Shown here one piece after another: positions 28,328 through 39,075 of a DNA stretch of 64,000 nucleotides. This DNA comes from Nymphaea colorata (lineage: Eukaryota > Streptophyta > Magnoliopsida > Nymphaeales > Nymphaeaceae): positions 12,069,672-12,133,671 of the forward strand of contig NC_045144.1 in NCBI RefSeq assembly GCF_008831285.2, written 5' to 3'. Both the position numbers and the translations under genes were made by a program. Below the pieces are notes generated by a model. The model saw nothing but the letters and a program-made list of their open reading frames with translations, made no database searches and was not told where the DNA came from. Each line of letters starts with the position of its first letter. The first letter of the stretch is position 1.

Positions 28328-28460
28328 GATGGCATATGCATTTTCAAGAGATGGGGCTATGACATTTTCGTCATTGTGGCACAAAGTAAACGAGCAGGAA
28401 GTTCCAATAAATGTTGTTTGGCTTTCAGTGTTCATTTCATTTTTCATGGCCTTAAGGAAA
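28328..28460 (+). pseudogene. BAT1: BAT1-like amino acid permease, penultimate exon
   Basis: After an acceptor (CTAAGCAG|G) the frame reads MAYAFSRDGA, then LWHKVNEQEVPIN, VVWLSVFISF and FMAL. This is the segment before the last exon of plant BAT1-type transporters, APC-superfamily amino acid/GABA permeases of organelle or plasma membranes with about 12 membrane spans. The donor is unclear: the family continues ALTSLGS, whereas here the sequence is ALRK followed by GTGATT. Splicing at AAA|GTGATT would stay in frame with the exon at 33948. Earlier exons were sought upstream in this window and not found. The gene is listed as a pseudogene because of the frameshift in its last exon. Confidence 0.85.
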
Positions 28461-28462
28461 GT

Positions 28463-28530
28463 GATTGCCTTCTTTTGTACCTCTCTCCTTTTGATTGTCT
28501 TCTTCTGTACCTCTCTCCTTTTGACCATGT
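28463..28530 (+). repeat. 33-bp tandem duplication at the exon's donor side
   Basis: Two copies of a 33-bp unit (GATTG(C/T)CTTCTT, TGTACCTCTCTCCTTTT) follow the end of the BAT1-like exon. If the original donor lay here, the duplication may have disturbed it. Confidence 0.85.
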
Positions 28531-29380
28531 TCAAATAGATCACCCACAAAATTTATCCTATTAAAAAGTTTTGTGCTCTGCACAAAACTCAGTGATATGA
28601 ATTTAATTTGTCAAAGAATTTTTTGCAATATTTTATTGACAAGAAGCTTTAATATCTTCTGTTTTGATTCAATTTTTAGCATTATAACTTATTTGATCAG
28701 GATATGAATAATTTTGAGTCTTCTAACCGTGGAGGGTTTATTAAGGTGTTATTATTATTTAGGAATCATACTAATGCATTTTGTATTTGTTGACCTTACT
28801 TGGAAGTATTGCATGTTAAGCATGGAAGTAGGTGCTGTTATGTAACAGATTAAATGAGAAAAAAAAGGCTGTCATTGTATAGCAAGATGGGCAGCCTAGT
28901 TCTGATTGGATATTTTAGTCCATTCTCTTTCTGTATGGCCCTCTCTCTCTTTTTGTCCATTGAAATTCTGCTGGAGAAAGCCTACCATATCTGAAATAAG
29001 ATTAGCCAGGCTAAATTAAACCTGGGCAAATTGCTCATTAGTCTTCTGATAAATTCTTCCTAAAAGGTAGCAGGCAATCTTCCAATTAGCGCTGTTCCCT
29101 TCCCTTTCTTCAGGAAACCTGCTTAGGTCTAATTTGTAAATGGGCCTTGTGGCAATTTTCGATGGCTAGCCAGCGTCTCTGCAGACAGTCTTCAGATTGC
29201 ATATTCACGAATGGTGTCCTTCTCGTCTTCTTTCCAGCTGCCTTTCATTAGACAGCTATTGTCCATCTCTACCATCACCAACAATAATATAGATTTTCTG
29301 TCTTCTTGTAACCAATATGATGGGTAATGTCATTCTGCCCCGTTTTCTTGTGTTTAGAAACAAACTGTTCCATTAGTCCC
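28531..29380. other. 5' part of the BAT1-like intron
   Basis: AT-rich intronic DNA without a recognisable coding segment or repeat pair. The next identified feature is the 3' end of the minus-strand LINE at about 29.4 kb. Confidence 0.4.
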
Positions 29381-29795
29381 CAGAAGTTAAGGGAATGTCA
29401 TCTCTGGCAGAGGTTAAGTTCATATAGGTCCTCAACACGTTCAATTGATCACCTCACGCACATCTTTGTTGTGCCATATCTCGTCTTCAAAGACAGTCTG
29501 ACTTTGAATATGCCACAGTTTCCATATTACATTTGGTAATGTAGCCTCAAAATTGCTAAGCTAAGTCACGTGGTGTGAGTGCAGGTATTTGCCTCGTAGT
29601 ATTGCAGAAGTGCCTATTGAAAATCAAACAAAATTTCACGATGCATAAACAAATCTTACAGCGCAGCTCAATTGAATAAAGAAAGCAAAGCTCATCACTA
29701 ACCAAACAAACCTGATAGCTATAACTTTGCAACTTCACTGTTTATTGCTCAATGAAAAGGAAACAGAAATCAACAGAGACAGGAAATTCAACATA

Positions 29796-29940
29796 AAAGT
29801 TCTAATTTTTAAGATTTTGAACCGAGGTTGACCCAGCCCCATCCAAAACATACCCAGTTTCAATATCAAAGTTCTAGTGTTTAACATTTTGAACCGGGTT
29901 GGCCTAGCCCCATCCAAATCGTACCCTGTTGCCATCCCAT
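29796..29940. repeat. 72-bp tandem repeat, two copies
   Basis: Units begin at 29796 and 29868 with AAAGTTCTA. Both contain ATTTTGAACCG, GGTTG(A/G)CC(C/T)AGCCCCATCC and a TACCC word. They sit within the LINE remnant and look like a later insertion or local duplication; the GGGT(A/T)CG..TTTGG-type wording is typical of small non-coding repeats. Confidence 0.85.
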
Positions 29941-31260
29941 ACCTATGTTGAAAAAATGACAGTGACACACCAAACTAATCTTGACTGTCAAGCTAAATGA
30001 TTTTCGCAAGATGATAGTGAATGAGATGATCAAGGTTCTCTTTTGAGTTTATCTGATTGCATAAAAGACATTTGCTTACCGACTTACATAGACCTTTTCA
30101 ATCATTTAAAAGAGAGGAGAGGATGAGGTCCATGAAGCATGAGGATATCTGCCACTTTGTGACATCCACTTTTCCATTCTTCTTGTGGTTCCCTTTTCTT
30201 GATCATCTCCCACCTATGGCTTTGTCTCATGCTCTCTAACTGGATACCTCCAATGAGAAAAGAGTCTTAGTTCCAGTAATATTGCTGGGACTTAGCTGAA
30301 AGTATTTCTAAAATTAGCAATGTCATTGTCTATGGCCATGAAAGTTTCTTGAACTGTGCCATCTTGGAGCCTCCTAAGGGAGTCCATATCTAAGGGTTCC
30401 ATTCTCTGCTAGATGATGGCACTCTCAATTCCTCTTTCCAGCATTTAGTTTTTCCCCATTCCTTAGTCTTCATTAAGATCTCTTAATTTCCCCTAATCCA
30501 AATAATGCTTCTCCAGGCCTATGAATCATTCTCATGAGATTTGACCATCCAAAGACTACTTGCTACTTCTGCTTAGACACTTCTTTCCCGTTAACTCCAC
30601 CCATCCGCACAACCTATGCTTGCCACGTTTTATTCTGTTATAAGTTTGACTCTAGCACCATCTTCAACTATTGGTTTTCTATTTGTCTCCCATTTTATTA
30701 GGTTGTGTTGGTTGGTGGAGCCATAGGAATTCAGCAGGAGCTTTTGAGTCTCTGAACTGTGCTCTTCGGAGCCTTAAAGCATCAGCCCAATAGTTGATAA
30801 TATTGTAAGGCCATGCATGATGAACGAAACCAGCTGCATAAGAGGGAAAAGTTTGGATCTACATAAAGCCACCATTTTGGGAAGCTACTCTTCTAGAACC
30901 TTGCACATGGATACAGTTACTCATCCCACAAAGGCTAACCAAAGGATGCAGTTGAGAGAATGGGAAACAAGCTTCTTGCCAACCTGGAAATCTCAAGAAA
31001 CTTTCCTTCTCTTGAGCATGAAGGTTGAAAGGTAACATAGCTGACTTAGCTTTATTGATGACAATCCATCTTCCTCCTCCATGCTTCTAAAAAGCTCTTG
31101 GATTTTCATCGAGGGGGTGGAAGATGCTCTGTAATTGATGAAAATGTCATCAACAAAATGGATATTGACAGGGCAATGAATACATCCCTTGTTGTGAGGG
31201 ATGAGTCTCTTCTTGCTGATAAGGGTTACACATATTCAATTATCGTTGTGATTTCTATGC

Positions 31261-31282
31261 AGAGAGAGAGAGAGAGAGAGAG
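31261..31282. repeat. (AG)n microsatellite within the LINE remnant
   Basis: Eleven AG units lie between the early RT motifs and the FVDD active-site block of the minus-strand LINE, and interrupt that domain. Confidence 0.9.
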
Positions 31283-31569
31283 CCTCCCTAGCCGAGTCCT
31301 AGAGAACTGGGAAAACTCATGAGTTATTTCATCAATGCTGACAAAAGCAGAAGCAGTGGCAGGCAAGTTATAACATGACCGAACCACGATAGGGAAGAGT
31401 ATTTTTGGATGAATTTCCAGTTCACTTTGCTGTATGCGTTGCTTAGGTCCTGGTTTGGGCATAGGAAACTATAAGCACTTCACTGACCAGTTGGATATTG
31501 TCTTGGATACTTCTACCTGAAGGAACAGCATCCTGGCATCTACTAACCACGAATGTACAAGCACACTTG

Positions 31570-33947
31570 ACTTTTGTTGGATGACAAATAACGCACTTAA
31601 GTTTGAATTTCTGTAATTTGATTGCCTGTTCCAGGTATTATTTAGGCAGTTAAAGGAAGAAATCCAAACATAGACGTCGCTTTTGTTAGACCACCAAATT
31701 TTGAGTTTTCATATACCCCCTCAACCACGTGGCCAACCAACACTCCCTTTTTCTTTACCATATGTGAAGATAAAGATGCAGACATATTTTCTTTCCATTT
31801 TATGTAAAATTTAATTTCCAGTTTTGTCTCCAAAGCATTTCTTTTTTCCCATTTCCATTTTGTCACAATGTTGGTTTCAAGTTTATTAACTCTTTTTTTC
31901 ATGTTTTTTCTACAAAATCCGATGACGTCATTTGGGTGTTGTACCCATCTTGACACAAGTAGACATGGCATGGCTACTGGGTGCACCTTCACAATGGCTT
32001 TTGAACGGGATGAAACGATCCACTGAATTTTGTTTTTTGTTTTTATCTACTAACAGGAAGCCTGCTGTATTCCAGTGCCATGTGCACCTAGACATACTCT
32101 GGATACCCTCTTGAAAAATATTTCATCCTAACCTCAAACCTGCAACTATGCATCAGGTGTTAAGAGTGCCTTAAGAAACTCTAGTGGTAACGGAATCTTA
32201 ATTTGAGCATATGTATCTTATACAAGTTATTTGATGTAAGTCATTGAACACTAGTACTCTGGTTGGCTCTTTAAAACAACATTCAGTATTGTTGTCTACT
32301 ATGGTGTCAACCCACAATAGAATCATAATATTTTTAAGTTCCTTATGTATATGAACAAGAAACTTTTCTGTCAATGACATGTGATTAATAGTTATCTTAA
32401 TGTTACCTAGCTATATGTTCATTTCCTTCTCCAACAAAATCAAAGGATGTGTTACATTTATGACCCTATATAAAGCTATGTTTGAGAGCCAGAGTTGGAA
32501 TGACTGGGAAAGGACTTGCAGTGCGTTGAGATGGAGATGAGAGTTGATTTGTCATTAAAATCATTTAAAAGCAGTTGAAAATGTGCATCTCCTCCCTTAT
32601 TGCGCCTTTTATTTACTGCTTCCTAAACGGGGCCTAAAATTTCTCTGCCCCAGACATTAGTAGTTAGAATTATTTGTAGGCATCAGCCTATGCTGATGAT
32701 GATAGCGCAGAGCCCTAGACATCTATGCAGTTCAAACAAAAAAAATTATCTTTTCTCCAAAAATTTGAAGAGGTGGTGTTTTTTTTAAAGCGCCCATTTT
32801 ATCCCTTTTGCTCTACTTCCTTGTTCTCTCTTTTATCTTTTTCCCTTTTTCTCTTTATAGAATCATCTAGGCTTCACCTAGTTTCCACGTAACCCGCACT
32901 AGGCCTTTCTGAGGGTCTGCTATCTCCGCCTACCTGGCACTTCTAGCTACATAGCAGTCTAAGATAAGGAAATTCTGTGCCTATCAAAGAAAAAGAATCT
33001 GGAGGCAGATAATCTCGTGGTCCTGAAAAGGCAAAATATTAAATAAGAAAATAAAAGATCTACTCCTGATGAATGAAACCTCATGTTCGAAAATCGCCTG
33101 CAATTTTGTTTCATTAGTTGTCTGATAGAGCATATCTATATTGTTCTTCACCATTAGATAAGGTTAAATTTGCCAAGGAAAATGAGAAAAAGAAAAGGAC
33201 TGATATAATATGAGTCTGTTCATGTTTGGATCAGATTTCCAGCAGGATATTTACTAGTTCAATATCTTATCTGGTTCCATTTCATAAGTAAAAGCATGTA
33301 ATTTGGTAAAATGGAAGGGAAGGCTCTCAACCTGCAGACTATTCTTTATCCCACCTTGGTGGAGATTGGAGAATGTCCTGAGAAGGGAAATACTTTTATT
33401 TTTTTATCCCCTCTTTGCAAGTTGTACCAAGGAAAGGAATAGAAGTTGTGGCACTCCCTGTTCTACAATATTTTGGAAATGGGAAACATGGTAGTTTCCC
33501 GGCTTCACGTTGAGTTGACAACCTTTATTGGATGTTGTCAAGCGTCCTTGTGGAGCTATGACGTCACATGCGTGTTCAGGAATTCTACAACGTTATTGTT
33601 CTACAAAGGTCAATTTGCAAATTAAACTTGTATGGAAATGAAATATGCTTCTCTTTGGAAGAAATGAAATGTACTCAAAACTTTTTGAAGTTTGCGCCTT
33701 CTACGTGGACTAGAAACGCATGCACGGTTTGCCAACTCGGTGATCTCCCTGGAGTTCCTGAATTTGAGGGCAAGGTAAAACAAATTTCATGGGTGATTTT
33801 GCAAAAAAATAAAAAATGTCTGAAGTTAATAACGTATTTTGGGACCTGAGGGCAATAATATGTGGAAGGTCACACAAATTTCTGTGGGGCCCTTACAGCT
33901 TCATGCATAACATGTAATAATAACATGCTATTTTTTGTGTTTTGCAG
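31570..33947. other. 3' part of the BAT1-like intron
   Basis: No family-level coding signal was found. Minus-strand 31642-31992 is a 116-codon open frame with no recognisable domain, and plus-strand frames at 33303-33494 and 33568-33849 are also unassigned. The stretch ends in a strong acceptor, TTTTTTGTGTTTTGCAG, at 33931-33947. Confidence 0.4.
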
Positions 33948-34294
33948 TCTCTAGGTAGCCTCGTCGCCTTCCAAGCATTGGTGTCAATTGCCACTATTGG
34001 GCTCTACATAGCATATGCACTTCCAATATTTTTCAGAGTGGCACTAACTGGAAGTCATTCGTTCCAGGCCCATTCAACTCGGGCAAGTACAGCATTTTTG
34101 TTGGTTGGGTTGCCGTTTTCTGGGTTGCCACTATAGCTGTTCTTTTCTCTCTCCAAGTTGCCTATCCAATTAGCAAGGATACTCTGAATTACACACCAGT
34201 TGCTGTGGGTGGCGTTCTCTTTGTCACAATATCATCTTGGATTCTCAGTGCAAGACATTGGTTCGAAGGCCCCACAAGCAACATTGATACATGA
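33948..34294 (+). pseudogene. BAT1: BAT1-like amino acid permease, last exon, frameshifted
   Basis: Following a clean polypyrimidine-AG acceptor, the exon reads SLGSLVAFQALVSIATIG, then YIAYALPIFFRVALTG, closely matching plant BAT1 proteins. Near 34049-34052 the frame breaks. The family sequence resumes one frame over as KSFVPGPFNSGKYS, FVGWVAVFWVATIAVLFS, LNYTPVAVGG and SARHWFEGP..NID, to a TGA at 34292-34294. The shift equals a net loss of one base (or gain of two); without it the original frame stops after about 28 unrelated codons, removing the last two membrane spans. Everything else is conserved, so the lesion is probably young, or it is an assembly error. Confidence 0.9.
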
Positions 34295-36070
34295 ATTTTA
34301 TTTTAGAAACAGCTTATATATTATGTGTCCCATCCATAAACAATAATGGTAGATTCTTTTTGAAAAAGAAAAAAAAAATTATGGGGTTTGGGGTCGATCA
34401 AGAAGGAAAGTCTGTCAGAAGGATATACTAGATGATTTTCATCTTATAAGCAACATATTCTCAGTGAGATAGAGAGATTTTGTTGCTCCTTTTGATTGTT
34501 TTGGTTTAGTTCAAATTCCTAGTCCAGACAAAGAATCAGTAACTGTTCACCGTCCAAAGTGGCATCCCCTTCTGACATGGACTTTCCTCCATCTCTAAAT
34601 GTGCTAGACTATTTGCTTATTGACTAAGTGGTTGGTATGTAGCTTTGAAAACGTACCGTTGTGGGCTGTGGTTCAAACTTATTTAAAACGTCCTCATCCT
34701 AGAGTAGCCTCAAGAAGAGAGTATATTATACCGAAGGACCCACAGTGAGATGAAATGACGTTCTGATTCTGAACGTGACAGCAGCATTGCTGCATACTTG
34801 AGGCAAAGAAGAAAGTGTTGTGTATAGTTATTTTGATATGACCATTTGGTTGAAAAAGGAGCCGAAAGAACCGATAAGACATGGGCTGAGAAACTCCAGA
34901 GAAAATCTCGTGAAACATCGAGTGGAAATATACTATTTTTCTGTTTCTTTGCAATCTTAATGGTCTCGAAATACAAGCAATATTTCAACAAAATTTTGAA
35001 AGCAGACGCTTAGGACGACCCTAATGACTTCTAAACAACTCTAAGGTATATACGAGTTTCAAAACAATCAATCATAAGCAAGATATCAACTAAAAAGCAT
35101 GATTATGATTTACATAAATCTAATGTCCATGAAACCTAACTAGATTACACTAACTAGAGCTCGTGTATAAAGATAAATCCTATTAAATATGCAACTCAAC
35201 GTGAAACCTTGCTAGAACGGAAATTCAAATGCACGACTTCTAAAGAAAGCATTAAAGTCTGAAAGCAATGCATGAAAAATTAAAATATGAGAAAACAAGG
35301 CCTAGTGTCTAACATGCATGCATTAATTTATTATGATAAAAAAATAAAAATACTTGAGTGAAAATACTAGTAAATTGACTCATAACCCCTATGCGCCCGA
35401 CGCAGCCGGTTCCGTCGAACAAATTCTAGAAAGTTGACCCTTAACCTCTATGCACCCACCGCAGCTGGTTCTGCACCCACCGCAGCTGGTTCCATGGCAA
35501 TGCAAGAATCAAGACTCAGCCTCTGCCTCTTGTTCAATCAGATGATATGATATATAGAAACATACATGAGTCCAAACCATAATGCATGGAGGAAAAAATT
35601 TAAGAAGAAAGTAAGAAACCTCAACTTGCCTTTTGAAGAACGATGAATGGCTGATGGTAGCAAGAAGAAAGGAAGAAGAGGAAAAGAAGATGTACAGAGG
35701 GAGAAGATGTGGAGAAGACAGAGAATGAAGAAAAGAAATGGAGAGAGACAAGGAAGGCATGTTTATGAGGCTTTTTCTTTATTGCTTCTAGACTCAATAG
35801 TTTAATTCCTACATTATAACTCTAAAACATCTAAACCACATAGTTATTATAAAAGCCAAAGTTTCTTATTGGTTAAACAACAAAGGTCGGCATATGAGAT
35901 TATGGGACGAGAGAGAGTAGGAGAGATAGAAGGTCTAGTTTTTAGAAGTTAGGTTGACTTTATCCAACTTGCCTAAAGTTCATGGTAAAATGCAGTTTTA
36001 TCCTAATATATCTCTAGAGGACTCTCAGAATTTTTTCCTAGATGGGTTTCTCTTGAAAAAACACACTCCA
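34295..36070. other. Probable 3' UTR then retroelement-like DNA
   Basis: The first few hundred bases may be the 3' UTR of the permease (AATAATGG near 34342). From about 35000 the style changes to minus-oriented retroelement-like non-coding DNA. A 21-bp minisatellite (TGCACCCACCGCAGCTGGTTC) repeats at 35451 and 35472, with a variant at 35391, and a purine-rich block lies at 35640-35760. No gene seen. Confidence 0.4.
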
Positions 36071-36244
36071 TATGGGACCCATTAAGTCAGCACTTAGGAA
36101 AATTCTGCAAATGGCTTCTAGAAACCCTAATTTGTATAATGTGTGGAATGTAAACTATATGGGACCCATTAAGTCATTACTCAGGAAAATTTTTCAAATG
36201 GCTTCTAGAAACCCTAATCTGTATAATGCGTGGAATGTAAATTA
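36071..36244. repeat. 87-bp tandem duplication
   Basis: Two copies start at 36071 and 36158 with TATGGGACCCATTAAGTCA. Both carry CAAATGGCTTCTAGAAACCC and TGGAATGTAAA and differ at only a few positions, so the duplication is fairly recent relative to its surroundings. Confidence 0.93.
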
Positions 36245-37330
36245 ATGCACAAAACTAAGATGTGAACTATGCATGCATAAATGAGTTTCTAGCCAAATGA
36301 ATACCCCAGGACATTACCAAACTTGACACCCAAGTGAATCTTTGCTGGACGAATACAAACACCATCCCTAGGTTCCAAACAAGGTAATTACTTCAGGTTT
36401 AGTGTGCATTTAAACTCTTTTTCCTAATTTCACCTTGAAAAACCATAAATAACACTCACCAACTCGTAATTGTCTGAGAAAAATGGACCAGAATGTCCCT
36501 AAAAAGGATGACATTATACAAGACTACAGTCTCTACACTAGATTCAAAATCCTAATTTTGTAAAATTAACTTGAATTATGTTCACATTCCAGTGGTTAAC
36601 ATAGGTTTAACAAATACTAGTGCATATGAAATTCAACCGAATTAATCCTGTTTGACAAGTATTTTACCATATCTCCTTGAATGCACCTATATGCATTCTA
36701 GATTATTGTTTTCAAAAGTGATAAAACAAAATATAATTCAATTAAATGCATATGGGTAAATTTCACAACACGTGTCAAAATTTGTTTTTGTCTCGAAAAC
36801 TCAAGTTTTGTTATGGAAATTATAGTTTTGTCCCTTATAAATCCGAATCTCTCAAGATTATCTCTAAAATTACCTTTCTACTTAAGTTACTTAACCATTA
36901 AAGTAAGATGGAGATAAAATTAATAAAAATTAGGATGTTATCTCATCCAAAACAGCTAACAGAAAGTTTTAAAGATTTGCCATTAAGAAAGTTAGATAGG
37001 TCCCACAAAAGGCAAACATTAGAGAACATGATAAATGCTCCTGATTCCTAAAATACCCTACATATGGATCTATAATGTCACATATCATCTAAATGCCCCT
37101 AAACGTAAGATGATGAAATAACTTTAAAATCATGTAAACTAAATTGGGGAAGAATCATATACACAATGAAATGATGCATGAAAAATCATATTTAGTGCAA
37201 ACCATGCCAAGTCCAACCAATTTTCCATAAATAAGAAACCTTGGACCAACTTTCATAGTAAATTTTGTCCTAATTGGTGGTAAAAGATTTTGTTAAATGG
37301 GAGCTAACTATGATCCTGCATATGAACCAA
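36245..37330. other. AT-rich retroelement-like DNA, no gene seen
   Basis: AT-rich sequence with no recognised domain or repeat pair, leading into the third copia remnant. Confidence 0.4.
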
Positions 37331-38470
37331 ACATAGGTGTTAAGTGAGCTACCACCTAGCAAAAGAGTACTGCACAATAATTGGATCTATTAAAATCATG
37401 GAAGAAATTGATGAAAACAAAAGATACGATGCAAGGCTAGTAGTGAAAGGCTTCCAATAGAAGAAAGGTATTGACTACAGTGAAATTTTATTACCGGTTG
37501 TTAAATTACCTATAATTAGGCTGTTGTGAGCTTGATGGTGGCTGAACATATACATTTGAGGTAGTTAGATGTCAAAGCAACTTTCTTCATAGGGATCTGT
37601 AGGAAGACATCTAAAGAGGTAACTAGAAGGCTGTTAGATGTTTGAGAAATAAAGTCTTATATGCAAGCTAAAGAAGTCTTCATGGTTTGAAACAAACACT
37701 AAGGCAATTGTACAAAAATTTCAATACTTTTATAGGAAGAAATGATTTTAAGAGATGTGATATGGATCATTGTTGTTACTTTAAAAATTTTGATAGTTGT
37801 TCTATTATTTTGCTATTTTATGTCAATGATATGCTTATTTCATTATCCAATTTACAATATATCAATATGTTGAAACAACAATTATCAAATGAGTTTGTTA
37901 TGAAAGAATTAGATGTTGCAAAAGAAATCTTTAAGACAAGAATAATAAATGATAAGAAAACATGTACTTTAAAGTTGTTACAAGAAAATTATGTTTGAGA
38001 AGATCTTGTGCATGTTTAAGATGCAGGATGCAAAAGCTGTTAGCACCCATATGGCAAGCCCCTATAAATTTTCAAAGGAGTTGCCAGCTAAGACATAAGA
38101 GAAACATGAAGTCATTTCCAAGGTCCCTTATGCATTTTCATAGATACTTTAGTGTATGTTATGGTTCATACCAGGTCAAATGTTACACATAAAGTGGGAG
38201 AAGTGTTTCTTTTCTTTGCTGATCATTGCGTTTACCAAGGTCCCCTACTCTCTAAAGCTTGCCACCCCTATAGTCAAGTTCGAAACACTTCCACGACCCC
38301 TGTGCCTTCCATCATGGTCCGCCTAACCAGCTCATCTTTCTCGAGAACAAGCAACCCATGAAGATACATGTTTGATTTAGGAAAGAAGCGTTGGGAAGAT
38401 GTTAAATGGATCTTGAGATACTTGAAGGGAGCTTTAAGTACGACACTTGTTTTAGGAAAAATGTTTCATC
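37330..38470 (+). pseudogene. pol: Ty1/copia reverse transcriptase remnant (third copy), interrupted
   Basis: YDARLVVKGFQ and KGIDYSEI near 37427-37485 open the RT domain. A 103-codon frame at 37687-37998 covers the palm, with active site YVND at 37819-37830 (second D of YVDD to N). After a frame change, SKVPYAFS, LYVMVHTRSNVTHKVGEV (to 38205) and RYMFDLGKKRWEDVKWILRY (from 38362) follow the family order. Between the last two lies 156 bp of unrelated, GC-richer sequence. Gag, protease, integrase and LTRs are absent. Confidence 0.85.
38206..38361. other. 156-bp foreign insertion within the copia RT remnant
   Basis: It is inserted between the RT segments THKVGEV and RYMFDLGKK, which should be nearly contiguous. 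It is 156 bp (a multiple of three), less AT-rich than its surroundings, keeps the reading frame open, and ends in TGA just before the RT frame resumes. Its plus translation (for example CVYQGPLLSKACHPYSQV) has no family I recognise. The terminal SRTSNP echoes the SRY.SNP expected at this site, so one edge may be a few codons off. Confidence 0.6.
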
Positions 38471-38753
38471 ATATATAAGGATTTCATTTTATTGTAGATG
38501 TCCAAGCTGCGTTCAAATTACAACTGTAAAAAGCATTTTCAACCTGAATATTTCATGTCTTAAAATGCAGGGAAAGAAATAAAGAGGTCCAGATTTCTAT
38601 ATTGTCAGACATTTCTATTTTTATGACGGGCACATAGCATCATCCTTTTGCTTAATAGTAACTAGGATACTGCATTTTTTTCTATCATTAGGAAAGGAAC
38701 ATTAAATAGATGTGGCGGTGGTAAATGTGGGAGCTTGATTTTGAGCCTATACT

Positions 38754-39075
38754 AAGGGCAAAATGGTCATTTCCTTTTAAACTATATTTTCTACTTAAAA
38801 ATAGGAAATGTGTTACGTATTCCTAAGTTAATTGCTTTCTTTGATCTTTAGAGCCTCAAATCAAATCAGATGCATGATCCATGCTTATCTGAATCCAAAC
38901 CCATGTCTAGGGACAAAATAGTCATTTCATTTTGAATAATATTCTTCTGCACTTAGGTCATGTGTCACATATACTTAAGTTCATCACATTTTAGATCTTT
39001 AGAACTTCATTTCAAATCAGTTGTCAACTTTTTAGATCCATGATCTACCTTCGTTCGGATCCAAATTTCTAATCT
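38754..39075. repeat. 155-bp diverged tandem duplication
   Basis: Two units start at 38754 and 38909 with AGGG(A)CAAAAT(G/A)GTCATTTC. Both contain TTAGATCTTTAGA- or TTGATCTTTAGAG-type words, TCAAATCAG and ATCCATG, and are clearly diverged. Confidence 0.75.

Larger units (their letters stand above)
29400..31530 (-). pseudogene. L1-type LINE ORF2 remnant inside the BAT1-like intron
   Basis: Read on the minus strand, plant L1 landmarks occur in order. GRSIQDNIQLVSEVL (31476-31517) and LSNAYSKVNW (31417-31447) are early reverse transcriptase motifs. FVDDIFIN (31137-31160) is the FADD active site with both aspartates kept. INKAKSAMLPFNL (near 31040-31080) follows. The zf-RVT cysteine/histidine motif CLLCNQINSKENLDHLIH is at about 30010-30075, and a C-terminal IWKLWHIQSQTVFEDEIW block at 29471-29531. 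They lie in several frames with stops. No 5' endonuclease portion or poly(A) tail was found. It lies antisense to the host exons. Confidence 0.78.

Noticed and set aside
28328-34294. Calling an intact BAT1 gene
   Set aside because: Only the last two exons are seen, the donor of the first is unclear and the last exon is frameshifted.
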